Source: Augochlora pura
Lineage: Eukaryota > Arthropoda > Insecta > Hymenoptera > Halictidae
Reading direction: 5' to 3'
Assembly: GCF_028453695.1 (NCBI RefSeq)
Contig: NC_135773.1
Span: 13,826,001 to 13,890,000 of the forward strand
Length of the DNA stretch: 64,000 nucleotides
Both the position numbers and the translations under genes were made by a program. Positions 47,938 through 61,500 of the stretch are shown piece by piece. The notes under the pieces are model-generated. The model did not search any database and was not told the DNA's origin. It was given only the letters and a program-made list of their open reading frames with translations. The stretch's first letter is position 1. The number at the start of each line of letters is the position of its first letter.

Positions 47938-49426
47938 ATGTATCGTGCTGAAGCTATGTTCCTGTATCATATTGGTAAATGAATAGTTACAACACTATTG
48001 AGGTTCCTATGAAGCAAACAATATTGCACTTAAGTTTAAATTATACATGTATAGATTATACGTATTTCTTGCAGTAGACTTTATCTACAGTATAATTTAT
48101 ATTTGATAAAATACAATCACACAAATATTAAGACATTTTTGATTGTTAAAAGTCTCTTGATGTATTTATATGAGTACACACAGAATATAAAGTAAATTAA
48201 TCATATGCACATAAACATAAATTCATTTTGTTTCTGTTACTTACGGATGCAATAGCAGTCGGTATCTTAATATGCCTTCTTTTTGGAAGTACGAAGGCAA
48301 TTGTTGATGAATGTCAGGCCACACCGGTCATACACTTTTTGCAATATCCAGGATGTGTACCAAAACCAATCCCCAGCTATGCATGCAAAGGACGTTGTAG
48401 CAGCTACCTGCAGGTAAAACATAATAAGAAAAATGTTTAGGAAATCATTTCTTTTTATTGCCATTTTTTTGTTAAACACTGATCTAAAATAAATTAATTA
48501 AACCTACATTAAAATAGTATAATATATTTATTAAACACTATCATATGCTACTACTTTATACAAACTATATGTGAGATATATATAATCTATATAATAGTAA
48601 TATAAAAAATGATTTGTTTCGTATGTACTTGTCATTATACCATTTGTTATTGTTAAAAATTTAATCTTCAGAAACAGTCTTATATTCATGGTTGTTAAGT
48701 GCTACTATAAGTTTACTTAGTTGCATGTTCATGAAATAAATCTTCAAACAAATATTTGCATGAACATCGATTTAGTCATACCTGTTTCTACAGGTGTCTG
48801 GATCAAAAATTTGGCAAATGGAGAGGAGCTGCATGTGTTGTCAAGAAAGCGGCGAAAGGGAGGCCAGTGTATCTCTATTTTGTCCAAGGGCTAAACCAGG
48901 CGAAAAAAAATTCCGGAAGGTTAAAATATTATTTCAACTGAATCACAAAGTCTTGAAGATGTAGAATAAATGTGAAAATTTAATGACGCGTTATCAAGTT
49001 AATCACTTGCACACTATAATCGAGAGCAAAGCTTGTGACACCACGAGTTTTACACAGCCATATTGTTTTCATCTAACCGACCAGTAGGAAACGCATAAAA
49101 AATGCATATTGCGCGCGATTTGAATTAGATTAACTTTCGTGGTTCATTTGTCTAACAAAATTATTGATTTTATGTAGTATATTAACATCTAAAAAGATAA
49201 AAATGAAATGTATATCTTTTTTTAGCCTTTGAAGTTAATATGTACAAAAGAAATTTATCTTCAAATGTTTTTACAGGTAATTACCAAAGCACCTCTGGAG
49301 TGTATGTGCAGACCGTGTACTAGTATAGAAGAATATGCAATTATTCCTCAAGAAATTGCTGGATTTGCTGATGAAGGACCGTTCACAACATCTGCTCATT
49401 TTAGGAGATCCTCCGATCTACAATAA
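47938..49426 (+). CDS. burs: Bursicon (alpha subunit)
   Basis: Cystine-knot partner of pburs in the tanning hormone. Four exons at 47938-47974, 48259-48413, 48794-48919 and 49277-49426 give 155 residues. Exon 2 has no in-frame ATG before a stop at 48198, so a start exon is needed. The ATG at 47938 gives MYRAEAMFLYHI, a good donor in phase 1, and joins to VGILICLLFGSTKA, completing a signal peptide. The mature part has DECQATPVIHFLQYPGCVPK, CKGRCSSYLQVSGSK, RSCMCCQESGEREA, FCPRAKPG and LECMCRPCTS, then the conserved bursicon tail EIAGFADEG. Exons 2-4 are certain; exon 1 is strongly supported by phase, TATA box and signal peptide. Confidence 0.96.
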
Positions 49427-52400
49427 ACACGTCTTTAACTATATGCTGATAGTAGTAAATGAAAAGAATTACGGAGAAATATTTATTTGCTTGATATATA
49501 AAATTATAAACATCAAAAACATTGTAAACATTCAAGTATTGTAATAGTATAGAGAAACTGGAAATATGGAAAATGTTCATTGAAACATGAGCACAATAGT
49601 GATGTATAAGTAATAAACAATTATTTACCCAAGTTTGTGTGTAAAATTGCTTAAAGAAACATTTCAATTTATTATTTACCAATAAAAAGATTGACGGTTG
49701 TTTAAAAAAATGAGAAGAAAGTTTACTACTATTTTGGTGGGTGTACATCAGAAGTCTTATTAGTTTGTTATAAATAATTTCAGTTATATTACATACATAT
49801 AAAATAACTACATTGTAATAAATATACAATATAGGATATTACGCATATCTAGTGTTTTGAAAATGCGTATTCATGTTACACAGTATGATTATAATTATTG
49901 CATCTTAACGGTATGTTGCAGCTCATTACATCCTGTCAAGTATACATTATCTACAATCTTCAAATTTCAAGTGCATCAGATAGTAATGTTATTTTTATTC
50001 CTTTTAATTAATTTCATTCAAAATCGTATGCTTATAATTCGTTATTATTATAGACTTACTTTTTACGGTTATGAAGACAAAATACGAATGGTGTTACAAA
50101 AAAATATACAGATTACTTAATTCAGTGAATATTTCATCTTCGGCGTTGCGATCGATGCATCTAGACAGGCTTATATTCGAGAAAATAATCAACAACAGTT
50201 TGACATGGAGTTCTTTTTTATTTTTTTTGTATAGATATGATTTATCATAGAAGTTATGTGTGTATTTGTGTATCGTGTTCTGGAGTCTTTTTAGTGATAT
50301 TTTATTTATATTATGTATATGTATATTAAGGTAGACGTAAGTACACGCAGATATATGTATAAACAGTTAATATACGTGCGTGTCCATACGTGAATTGTCG
50401 GCACGTTAACGCTGCATGCACGTGCAACAATTTGGCGACAGCGCAGCGTCGCCATTGCCTTTTATTCCTGCGATCTGTCCAATTTTCACTTACAATATTT
50501 ATTTAGTAAATATTTACAGTGTTAACCATTTTTACTTGCAAATCATTTCACGACATGTTTCCAACAATATTTCCTTTTTTTGTTCATTTTAATCGTATAT
50601 ATAAATTATTGTAATTTTATTTGTTTACTGCTCTTCGGGCGTGTTCCAAATTTCATTTTATCGAATGATACATTGCATAACGCAATAGCAGAATGAAACC
50701 CTTGAAAGGAGATGAGTCTGAAAGATCATTGATCGTTAAATGTTTCTCGTATTTTTCGCATATTTTTTTCATCATGTTTGTTATTTTTACAGTGTGAAAA
50801 AATGAATAGCAGTGTACTTCTTTTCTTTTTCTTCACCCTCCCTTTACATTTTTCTTCGTTCTTCTATTTATTTGAAAAAAATATCCTCAATGTTTATTTT
50901 TCATATTTTTAGTGGCAAAATTAATTGAAATTAAGTAAATAATTCATTCAATAGATCTGTCTTATTGACATTACTTAATGATCCCATTGCAAAATATGCT
51001 ATGAATTTGGAATGCAACAAGTTGTATACCGGAGGTATACAAAACCGAAACGAAAATGAAACTTTTGGAATAAGCTTTAAAAAAGTTGTTGATTTTTTCA
51101 TAAATAATTAAGGATAAAATGTACACATACATAGATGGATATATATATGTATATATATGTACGTAACAAACGTCGAATATAATTATTCAAAAAATTGATA
51201 TCCCTTCAGCAACATGCAGTTCATAAAAATTATGAAGAGCGAAACCTTGACTATTAAATCTAGTATTCATGAAGGACTAAATGAAATGTACCTACATTTA
51301 GAAGTACCCGAGTATATTCCATGTTCTCGGTACGAATCAATAATTACAATTTCTTAAATAAGGAGAGTATATTTAATAACATGAGAAACATTAGACAAAA
51401 ACAATGTAAAATTGTTTCCTAGAATTAAATAAAAATAATCTTTCGTTATATAACTGCACTCGAGTTTATCTATTTCCTTTTCGTATGTTTAATAGTATAT
51501 TCAAAGGAAATGTATTTTTCACACTGTACTTTAAATTAGTATAACAATTTTATACAATTTGCTACGGCACCTGCCACCTGTATTACATGCAGACATTCCA
51601 TCCCACGCACTATAATCTGTTCTTTCAATGATTATAAATAACTAGTGTTAAAAAATAGTAGCGCCTTAATATGCACACCATTTGTATCCTTCCGTTTACT
51701 AGTTTCAACATAATTTACGAACCCTATGTTTCGTAATATTATGTTACACATTTCACTCTCATTCTTTCTTTTCTTAGGTTACGAACGTGTTTTTTTTATC
51801 TTTTCTTACAGTAGAATACATTATAAGTTCGCAAAGATATAAATTAGTAATTCTGTTTATAATCGTTAGAATAATAGGAAGAACCATCGCCCTTTTATCA
51901 GACTTGGTTATTAATAGTTTCCTTCTGCTTACTTTTGCAAATTTAATTTACGTAAAATTGACCTACTTATACACACCTGCGATCTGCAATTCGTTTTATC
52001 TAAGCCATACAACAGCAAACACGTTTCGGTCGCTTCACGGGTATCGCTAGGTGGAAATATTCAAAGCGTTCTTGATGTTTCCAATACTCAAGCGTAAAAG
52101 AAAAATCAGAAGTTTCAGTTTTATTCGAGCGATATTCACAAGCTGCAGTGATGCATCTTTCGTAAGACGTATAAGAAATACGATAATGTTCTCAAGTTGT
52201 TTTTTTTGCTTTATTTAAACTTTAAACCATTTCAATGAATTATATATAATAATTATCTTGCATTTACTTTTGTATCATAATTAATAATTAATCTTTATCT
52301 TCATTATGTATAGTGGCCTCAGCCATTGTGTGTCCGTTTTTTATATGACATCCTTCTTTTTATTATCTTTCACTTCTTGTTCTTCCAAGTTCTAGGCTAT

Positions 52401-52568
52401 ATTACATACACCCACGCACTACTATCACTCCATTGTTTTTCTTCAATATATACCACGTTTTTTTTAAAAAAAAAACTGCAATTTGATCTCACTTCGCGTA
52501 TCATTTTAACGGGGGAACGTATATTTAAATCTTTTTAACAGACGATAATGCGTCCGACCACGGTATCG
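49427..52568. other. Convergent region, burs / eIF4G
   Basis: About 3.1 kb between facing stop codons. It holds the burs polyadenylation signal (AATAAA near 49611), a small GC-rich palindromic patch (about 50400-50455) and probably a long eIF4G 3' UTR. I see no supported gene; open frames here are short and of random composition. Confidence 0.5.
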
Positions 52569-55500
52569 TCAACAACGATCTTGGTTCACGCCGGTTGATA
52601 AATCTTCTACACTCGAGGCATCGTCAGCTTCTTGTAAACCAGTGAAAAACGAAGTCAGCAACATCGTAGAAACACCATGCCACTCGCGTTGGGCTGGTTC
52701 AGGGCTTTTTTTCCACGTCAGAAACGCGTCGCTCGAAATTATATTGTAGTCTGACAAATTTGTCATAATATTAAAGAGGATTCCTAAATATCACAAAAAA
52801 TTTAAATGTAATTGATACAATTGTAATAGTTTATATTTTTGTACTTTAGTACACTTTTATACTTTTGAGACTTACCGGATGGATATTGTAGATTGTGCAA
52901 ATGGATTTGAATTGCATAAAGACATTGCAATTCCAAGGATTCATTTGTATCGACGAATCGACGAATCAATTGTTGCCAATTAATAAAAAGGTCTGTTTTC
53001 AAATACCATTTATTATTGGTTGTTTCTGGAAATAGAACAAAGAAAAGTTTATAATTGAGGTAGTCAAGAAAGAAAGTGTAAAATGTATGGCATGGAATAT
53101 GAGAATTGATACATACCCATGGACGTCTCTAAAATGGCAGTTGTTAATACTCGAATAAATTCAGGTTCCTTGACTCGATTACCTACAGTTGTCTGGGGGA
53201 TCATAAATAAACAAAATTGAGCACATACTATTTCGTTAAAATGTGAATAATGATATCGTATATACTTACAATTATCCAATTACAAATGTCATCAAAACTA
53301 CTTTCTTTCATGAGTCTTTTAAGTTCATTATGAATTTGTTGCAACGTGGGTTGGTTGGTAGTTGAGCCTTTGGAACTATTATAATCACCAGTGCAGAAAT
53401 CCAATTTCTGTGGATCATGAAAATAAATATACTTTTGTTCACAAAGTTCTCCTAGCGGAGCAGTTTCAGCAAATAATACAAATATGATCTTACATAGTCT
53501 TGAATAATTTTTTCAACATTTTCAAGATTTGAATCAACCATATCACTCAGCTGAAGCCCACTTTGGTCCCACTTTTCTGCGACCCATTTGGATCCTTTAA
53601 GTTGGCATAATTTGGATAACAGTTCTCCAAGAAATTTGCCTGTGTGTCCTAGTCTTCTTAAACTATCACATATAGGTCTTAGTTCTTGTAGAGGGAGTAA
53701 ATCATCTTTTATTGCATCCGCTGCAAAAAGATACTAAAGATTAACAATAATATTTCAAAACACAATAAGCAAATTGAACTATCTAATGTCAGGCCTGTTG
53801 AGCAAAAAAAACCCGCATGGAAATAATCTATGGTAAAGAATATTCATCATGTTATGTACAAATTTTTTGTTTAAAGAAGCAATTTAAACTATATCGTAGT
53901 TCTATACTTACATAATATATCTGCCAAATATGACCATATTTTAGGTATATCCAGTATTAATTCCTCGATTATCTCCAATATTTCCATGAACCTAAAAATT
54001 AAATACTCTTGAATATACCCGAAAAAAAATAATTCTCAAATCATTTGCAATAAGATTTAATTCAGTATCCTTTTGGCTTAATATGTGATATTCAGCATGA
54101 TAAATTTCTTTGCATAAAAATCTCATCATATTTTTTTTAAACACATTATACGAGGAATAAAATATAGAACTCTATGAAAAATAATAATTTATAAAATATT
54201 TTTTAATAACATAAAAATTCATGGTATATTAGTATTTAAAGCAATCTGTTTAAAATTTTCGATGGATCCACAAAAATAACTCGCGTACAATGTGTTAATG
54301 TATCAGAGACTAAAGACAAATATTAGAAAAGTCATTTTTCATTAAATATAACTCACCCATTTCGAAGCTGTTGCAAAGGTAGAACTTTTCTTGCGATTAA
54401 ATGCGATATCAGGTAAGACACGCGCTCTCTATCGAGGGGCGATTTTTCTAGGACGAAGTTAATCAATTCATGTACGAATTTTGATAACATATTTTCGAAC
54501 TTCTGTTGAATAACCAACTCAACGGCCTGTAAAATTAAAATAAGTTACCAAATGTATTATATTTAAACATGTGATTAAAAATCAATGTCAATTTTCAATA
54601 TTATGAAAAAATGTCCTCTCTTTGATCACATAAGCAGTGATTCATATAAATATAGCATTTAAGCTGCTTTATAGCACTGTTCAGAAAGACCAAAAAGAAG
54701 GTATTGCATATTATAGCACATCAATGACTCAAGCATTTCCTAGGAAATATCAGAAATGGATCTAAGGAATGTGCTAATATTTTTCAGCAATGCATAAAAG
54801 GAAAAATGCAGTTTATAAACTAAATTGCATAGGTTATTAGAAGATAATTAATATAGAAGAATCTTAACAGAAACTTACTTCTGTATCAGGATTTTTAAGA
54901 TAATTCGTCATCATCTCATCAAAAGCTTTCATAAACTCCTCTTCCGACAGAGGAGGTTTATGGGCGCTAGAGGTAGATTGCGAGGATTTGACCGGTGGTG
55001 GCATAGAAACGCTTTGATTTTGTGAACTATCTAATAACGAACTGTCACGAATTGACGATGAACTGCTTAATTGATGACTACCATTTCGTGAACTCCTACC
55101 ATCTGTAACATTAAGATCACAAAACCTCCTTATTTTAAGATTATGTAAGCCATCTGAATGGAGAATAATTTAGTCTATTTGACATCAGAATCCTTTTGGC
55201 TAACAACATTAAGCTGTGCTTTTCAAAAATGAAAAATTTCACATCATTGTGGTATAAACTGTATGATATGAACTTCAATAAACAATTATTTAAATTATAC
55301 GCACCATAGGAAGGTTTGTAGTCACGTCCATATTCTCTAGGACCAATGGATCTTGATCTGAAATCAACAAATATAAAATGTTAATTAAGGATGTAAATAA
55401 CTTTGTATGCGCACATGTTGATTTCCTGAATGTCAGATGCGTATGTAAGATCATGTAAATTAGATAAGAAGATGTCAGAAACTCTAGCCTAGCAACATAA

Positions 55501-58500
55501 TTTCATCACGTTTATTCTACCGAACACTTAATAATATAAACTATAACAAGGTACAGAAGATTTACCCAGAGAGTTGTGGAGGCATCATTCGTTTTTCTTG
55601 ATCAAACGGCATGTTTTGTAAGCATGCAAATTTGTTTGTATTTATCGTCTTTAAACCGCAATTTGAAGCAGTTTTCCACATATACATATTTCTGCTACCT
55701 AACTGCAAATCATCCATTGGAGGCTAAAAAAAAATAAAGATTACTTAGTATTTCATTTTCATAATGGTTACATGTAAATGATATAATAAAACAATAATTA
55801 TTAACTTACAGGTTTATTTTTTAATTTCGCTGTCTCAACAGTATATGGTTGTCTTGTCCTCGCAACTGGTTGACTCCAACCACCATCATCAGTTTGACCT
55901 ACGCCACCTGCATAATCAGAGTATCACTTTTTGAGTATAGAATAATTTATAGAAAAATACAAATGCAAGATTGAGTTAATATATCAGAATGTACTACAAT
56001 CACTACTTTTTCAGAAACTCTAGTCTGACAATTATGTACAAAAATCATCATTTCGAACCGCATTCGTAATACAACATATAACAAGATATTAAACAACGAA
56101 AGTAGTCAATACTTACGATTCCTCTTTCTATCACTAGAACGTTCATCTTTGCGAGGTGTATTTAAAGGAGCACTGCTCAATTGGCTATCTAGTCGTTCAT
56201 TCTCTGCTTCTTTTTGAATTTGATCTATTGTTTTAGGAGTGCTATCAACTCTTCTTGGAACCCATTTATTTGCTCTTAAATCTATGACATCTTGTAGCAT
56301 GAAACGAATTCTAGAACTAATTTTTCCATTCCCCCGTCGTGAAACAATATGTTGCATTTTATTGAAGTAATCTTGCATTTCCTAATAAAATAAAAAGTTC
56401 ATACAAAATTTCCCCTTTTTTAAATTATTCAATCGCTTGAATATATCAAATCAATCATTATACTAAGTTAAATGCCAGCGTAAAGTAGAAAAAGTAAGCT
56501 TACATCTATGCTTCCTTTCGATTCCAGATCTCTCCCAATTGTTGTTAGCAATTTGCATAAGCATTCGAGACTGTCTTCATCAGTTTCATTCAACAACTGT
56601 TCTATACAGTTACGCATGATTTTCGTAGTTAACATTCTTTGCTTATACAGTTCACCAATAAAACTATAAATTAAAGGATAAATATAATACATTTATTCAC
56701 CTTTTCATATTTTTCAAAAAAAGTATATGTTTGTGCAAAATATAAATTAATTACCGTATATTTCCTACTGATTTGATACGTATTCGACGTTCCTCTTCTT
56801 CAAAAGCTGATAGTAACTCTTTCTTCTTCTCCTATTATTAAATAAACAGAATCAGTAAAATAACTAAATATTAAGACTGGATTTATATCTCAAACTCATG
56901 ATGTAAAGAAAACTTACAGGATCTGAACACTCCTCAATTTGTTTGAGCTTCACATTTCGTGCTTCTTCATTATATGCCTGCTTTTCGTATTCTTTTTGGC
57001 AACGATTAATAATAAGTTTCTTGAAAGTCTGTGAATTCTCCAGACTATCAACATTTTGATCAGAACCTCCTGAGACCTCCATCACACTAAGTTCTTTACA
57101 CATCAATGCATAAGCGACAGAGAAATTTGGTTCATCGACAGCCTGAAGAAAATTATATGATTGTGTATGAAATTAATTACATAACAGTGAATTCAACAAA
57201 CCATTCTTAATAAACATCTAAATATCTCAATAGCTTCAGTTTACCTTTTCGAATACTAAATTGATAACACCTTGCAGACGTTCCAATGTATCAATATTTA
57301 ATGTCCGTACTTGAGCGACCAAAGTATTGAATTTTTGTGGAGTAAGTTTATTCAACACACTACGAACTCTCTTGTAAAGGGCTTCTGTTTTTGCTTCCTC
57401 TTCAGTCTGAACAGGTGCTTTAAATCTTGTTGGTTTCCATGCGTTTTCAGTTTCTCTCAATTTCACATCTTCTTTCAAAGATAACGACATATGAATAACA
57501 GTTGGTTTTGGTGGTTTGGATGCTTTTCCTCCTGGATGACTCTTGCGATTGTTTGTTAACTAAATAAGAATAACCACATTTCATCAAAATGTAAAACTAC
57601 GTCCTAACGACCTAGTACAAAATAAGATATATGTGTCAGAACAAAAGATTTCTTTCAAAGTAATTCAGTCCACTACTTTCACTTGTGATAAACATCATTC
57701 ATTAAAATTCAAGGAGAGGTATGACTGCTATTTTTAAGCATTTACAACTTACCATTGATCGCGGATTTGTAGGTTGTTTCAAGAATCCAGGCATTAAAGC
57801 ATCGTGGTGTCTAATAGTGTTTGAGCTAAATGCTCGCATGTCTATAGTAGAGCGGGCCTATAGTTATAAAAAAAAATTTAGGAAAATTGCATACATATAA
57901 TACATATATGAAAACTAAAACAGGAATATAAATTACTACCTTCGCCCCATCTTTCAAAACAACGTCTAGATCTGGTAAATTCGAAGGTCTGATTTTGCTG
58001 CTAGGATCTTCCTGCAATGTTATCAAAAACTCACGATCGTAGATCTTTTTGCCGTTTTTATTTATGGGACTCCATTGGTCATCCTTATACTTATATTTGA
58101 GGATTATCTGATTTGTAACATGTGCGTCCGTCTGGGGAGATGGCTCGCTTTCATTTGGTTTCTCTATTACAGGAGGTCCAGCCAGCTTTTCTTCGCTAGG
58201 TGACCGGATCGCAGAAACCTTCGAATTTTCTTCATTTTTTTGTGCAATAATCGCTTCTAAGTCAGACTCATCTTTCATTTTTGCATGATCAACAACGTCG
58301 TTAGGAACTGGTTTTGCTTGCATGTTACAGACATTCGATTCATTATTATCTTCTAGCTTCGGTGAGGGTTCCTTTACGGTTTCCTCGTTACTTGGCAGTT
58401 TTTCTATAACAGACGATTGTACAGGTCCGCTCTCCTTCAGAATTTCCGGCGTCACTGGCGTCACGACGTGTTTCTCTGTCTTTACAGGAGTAGGAGTGAC

Positions 58501-61500
58501 TTCCTTCTCCTTTTTTGATTCATAGTTTTCTTTCTCCTTGACCTCTTTCGTTATCTCTCGGTTTGCTTCCTTGTTGATGTCCTTCGCCGTTAAAGACTCT
58601 TTACTTTCTTGTTTTGTCTCGGTCTTCGTTGGCGGTACAGTATTCACGAAAGCGTCCATATCTGTCCCTTCTTTTTCGGCTCCTTTACGGTTAAGTTCAC
58701 GAGGTTTGAGTTTATTTTTACTCTTTTGCTTCTGCATGGCTTTACCTATAAAAAAAAGAAAATATATACATTAATTTCACAGATTCTAAGTATTCATAGC
58801 TTGAACAAAAGTTTTGTTAATAAATAAACTTATATGTCACTGATGAAAAAAAATCATCAGGAGACATGGTTATAAATCATAATAATTCATACAAAATGAC
58901 CGTTTCGCCGATATCGGTACACAAGATGCAAGCTGTAAAGAAAAGAATATTTCGGCTATAAGCCAAGTATAATTATAGTTACAGATCGCAGCACACTCTG
59001 CTGCGACATTCCTCTTTTTTATTAATATGTACACAACTTTATACATTATAAAATCATATAAGTCTAATTATTTCGTGATTTTAATATGCGATATTAGGTC
59101 TACGACAAAAATGATTATGTACATCTTAATATTATTTTTTAATCAAAGATATAACTACATTCATGTCTCATTTTTACTCGAATAGAATGGTTTGTATATA
59201 ATTAGGACTATAATCAACAGTAACCAATAAAAACAAAAAATATATTATGTAAGACATTTCTTAATTTTGTTACGAACACTGACATATTCCAACGCGTTTT
59301 AACGAAGTGTGACATCAGATATTAAATCTACTCAACGTCGTCAAATACACCATTTCGTCGAGAAATTCTATCGTGTAACGATCACGATATTAATTACGAT
59401 ACTATCTTAATGTAACATTGTGAAGATCGAAAGAGGTCTATTGGGAAATCGAGAAGTGGTTGCTAGTAAATCTTTCCACACGTGTTTACCAATCTATGCA
59501 AATCGTTCTCGAAAAGTACAAATTACTTATGTGTACCATGATCTCTGGAACCTCGTCGATTACGACTCCTCGATCGAGAGCTACTGCTGACACGAGCGCT
59601 GCCATTTATTCTGCGGTCGCCCATTTTCACAGTATTCGAAGTGGTGTGTTGCGCGCACTGTGCGTTATTTACACGTGTTCGAATGATGGTCTTGGGCCTG
59701 TTTTTTCCAGAGCAAAAGCATATCGCATATTAACGAGTCACATTCTCACAGCACAAAACTCTTTGTGCGGCTCGAATTTCAATGGCCCGTGTGTGTGTGT
59801 GTGTGGATTTGTGTGGATGTGTGTGTATGTGTATAAATGTGTACTGCTGCCGTTGCCGCTACACTGCTGCTGCTGCACTGAATCAGTATTTATTTATAAA
59901 CCTGCCAAAAGCTTGCCAAAGTCGGGGTAGATAGAAGAATCATGCTTGCAGATGCAACGTGCAAAGATGATATTGGCATTTTGAGCTTTTTCCTTATTAT
60001 TTTAGCGAACGTGACAATAATTCACGGAATAGACAAAATAGAGCACGTGAAATTCGCATGAAATTCTTAGCGAACGGTGATCCGGAAATAAGAGTTTCGT
60101 ACAACGGTAAGACTTTTTCGTAACTTGTTTAACGGTTAGACGATTCGATCAAACATAGGCAATCACTACATGGAAAAGGGGCCTCTTTCGGAAGCTCCTC
60201 TTACGACTTTCACGCAACTATTTTAACCTGTGAACTGGTGCAAACCAACAGGCACGACACAGGATTTCTTAAATTAGTTCTGTTCGCCGGTTGTGTTCGA
60301 GCGCATGCGCAGTGTGGGCCTTCCTGACAACCCAACCCAATACGAGCTCCTCTAAGCGAAATATATCGAACAGGAGAATCTGCGAGTTTTGGAATAATCT
60401 CGAACAAGGTAATCACAGGTAAGTGGATAGATAATTTCAATCGACAATATGAGAACAGAACTATAAATTCAACTATAAATTCAACAAAATATGCTGTCCA
60501 AACGATAAGCTAGTGATAATAAAATATTAAAATTTTAAAATATCCATTTCACAATTTTTTTTACTACAATTTTAAATTAATAAAATAATACAAATATTCC
60601 TAGATAGATCAAAATTTTTATTTTTCGTATTTGTAGTAAAATAATGTAGTTTTCAAAATCTTAATTACATGTACGATGATTTACAAATATTGTTGTCCGA
60701 ATGACGATTGAGATAATGTTTCTTTGAAACAATTCCTAAAACAAAGTACGCTACACTATGAGACAGCAGTTAATTTGATGCATGAAAGTAGCTTGAGTAA
60801 GATTTTATAAAAGCAGGTCGAGGTAACAATCTGAAAAGTACATTGAATGATCACTAAATCTGTACGCAATATTATCTCTGCTTTAGTGTTATTACCAATT
60901 TTGGTACTGTACAACAAATTTTGATCATAAGTCACACGTTTTTCGAGTATTAGCATTATTTCTCGAAACTAATTTATATGCTCTGTCAAACATGTGTTCA
61001 TTTATATAATATTTCTACATATATGATTGAATTGACTTTCTGATCAAATAATCCAAATCTTTAGGTATTTACTAGATTCAAAAATGCATTTCATTCTTAA
61101 CCAAGAATCATCTTTGCTTTTGTTATTCAAAGTAAGCGATCAGTTTAAAGAGGTCATTGTTTGATAAAAACCAGTGTTACTTAATTAGTGTATGAAAAAA
61201 ATAAAATTGCAATCGTGCGATGTTTATGATACATACATTGCTTCCCTTCATGAAAAATACCTGCAATCTAGAACGACCATTTTTCTAGCCAATGAAAACC
61301 TTTCACTCGATTAGTGAATGTTCAAGGTTACCACTGACGCCGAAAGTCTTGAGATATTTTTTGCACACGCACGACGCGTGCTCTTGTGAAATGACACTAA
61401 TAGATATCCTAACCATGATGTAGTCCATCCTATATGCGTGACCATGACCCAACATGTTTTAATGACCAAAATATGCACCTATTAATCTCTCATAATGGTA

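Noticed and set aside
58322..58827. Several plus-strand frames rich in Ser/Phe/Val
   Set aside because: They are antisense to the Lys/Glu-rich eIF4G exon 2.
59460..59930. 156-codon plus-strand frame in the eIF4G intron
   Set aside because: It crosses the TG microsatellite and a Cys-rich GCTGCTGC stretch, has no recognisable domain, and lies in an intron of an opposite-strand gene.
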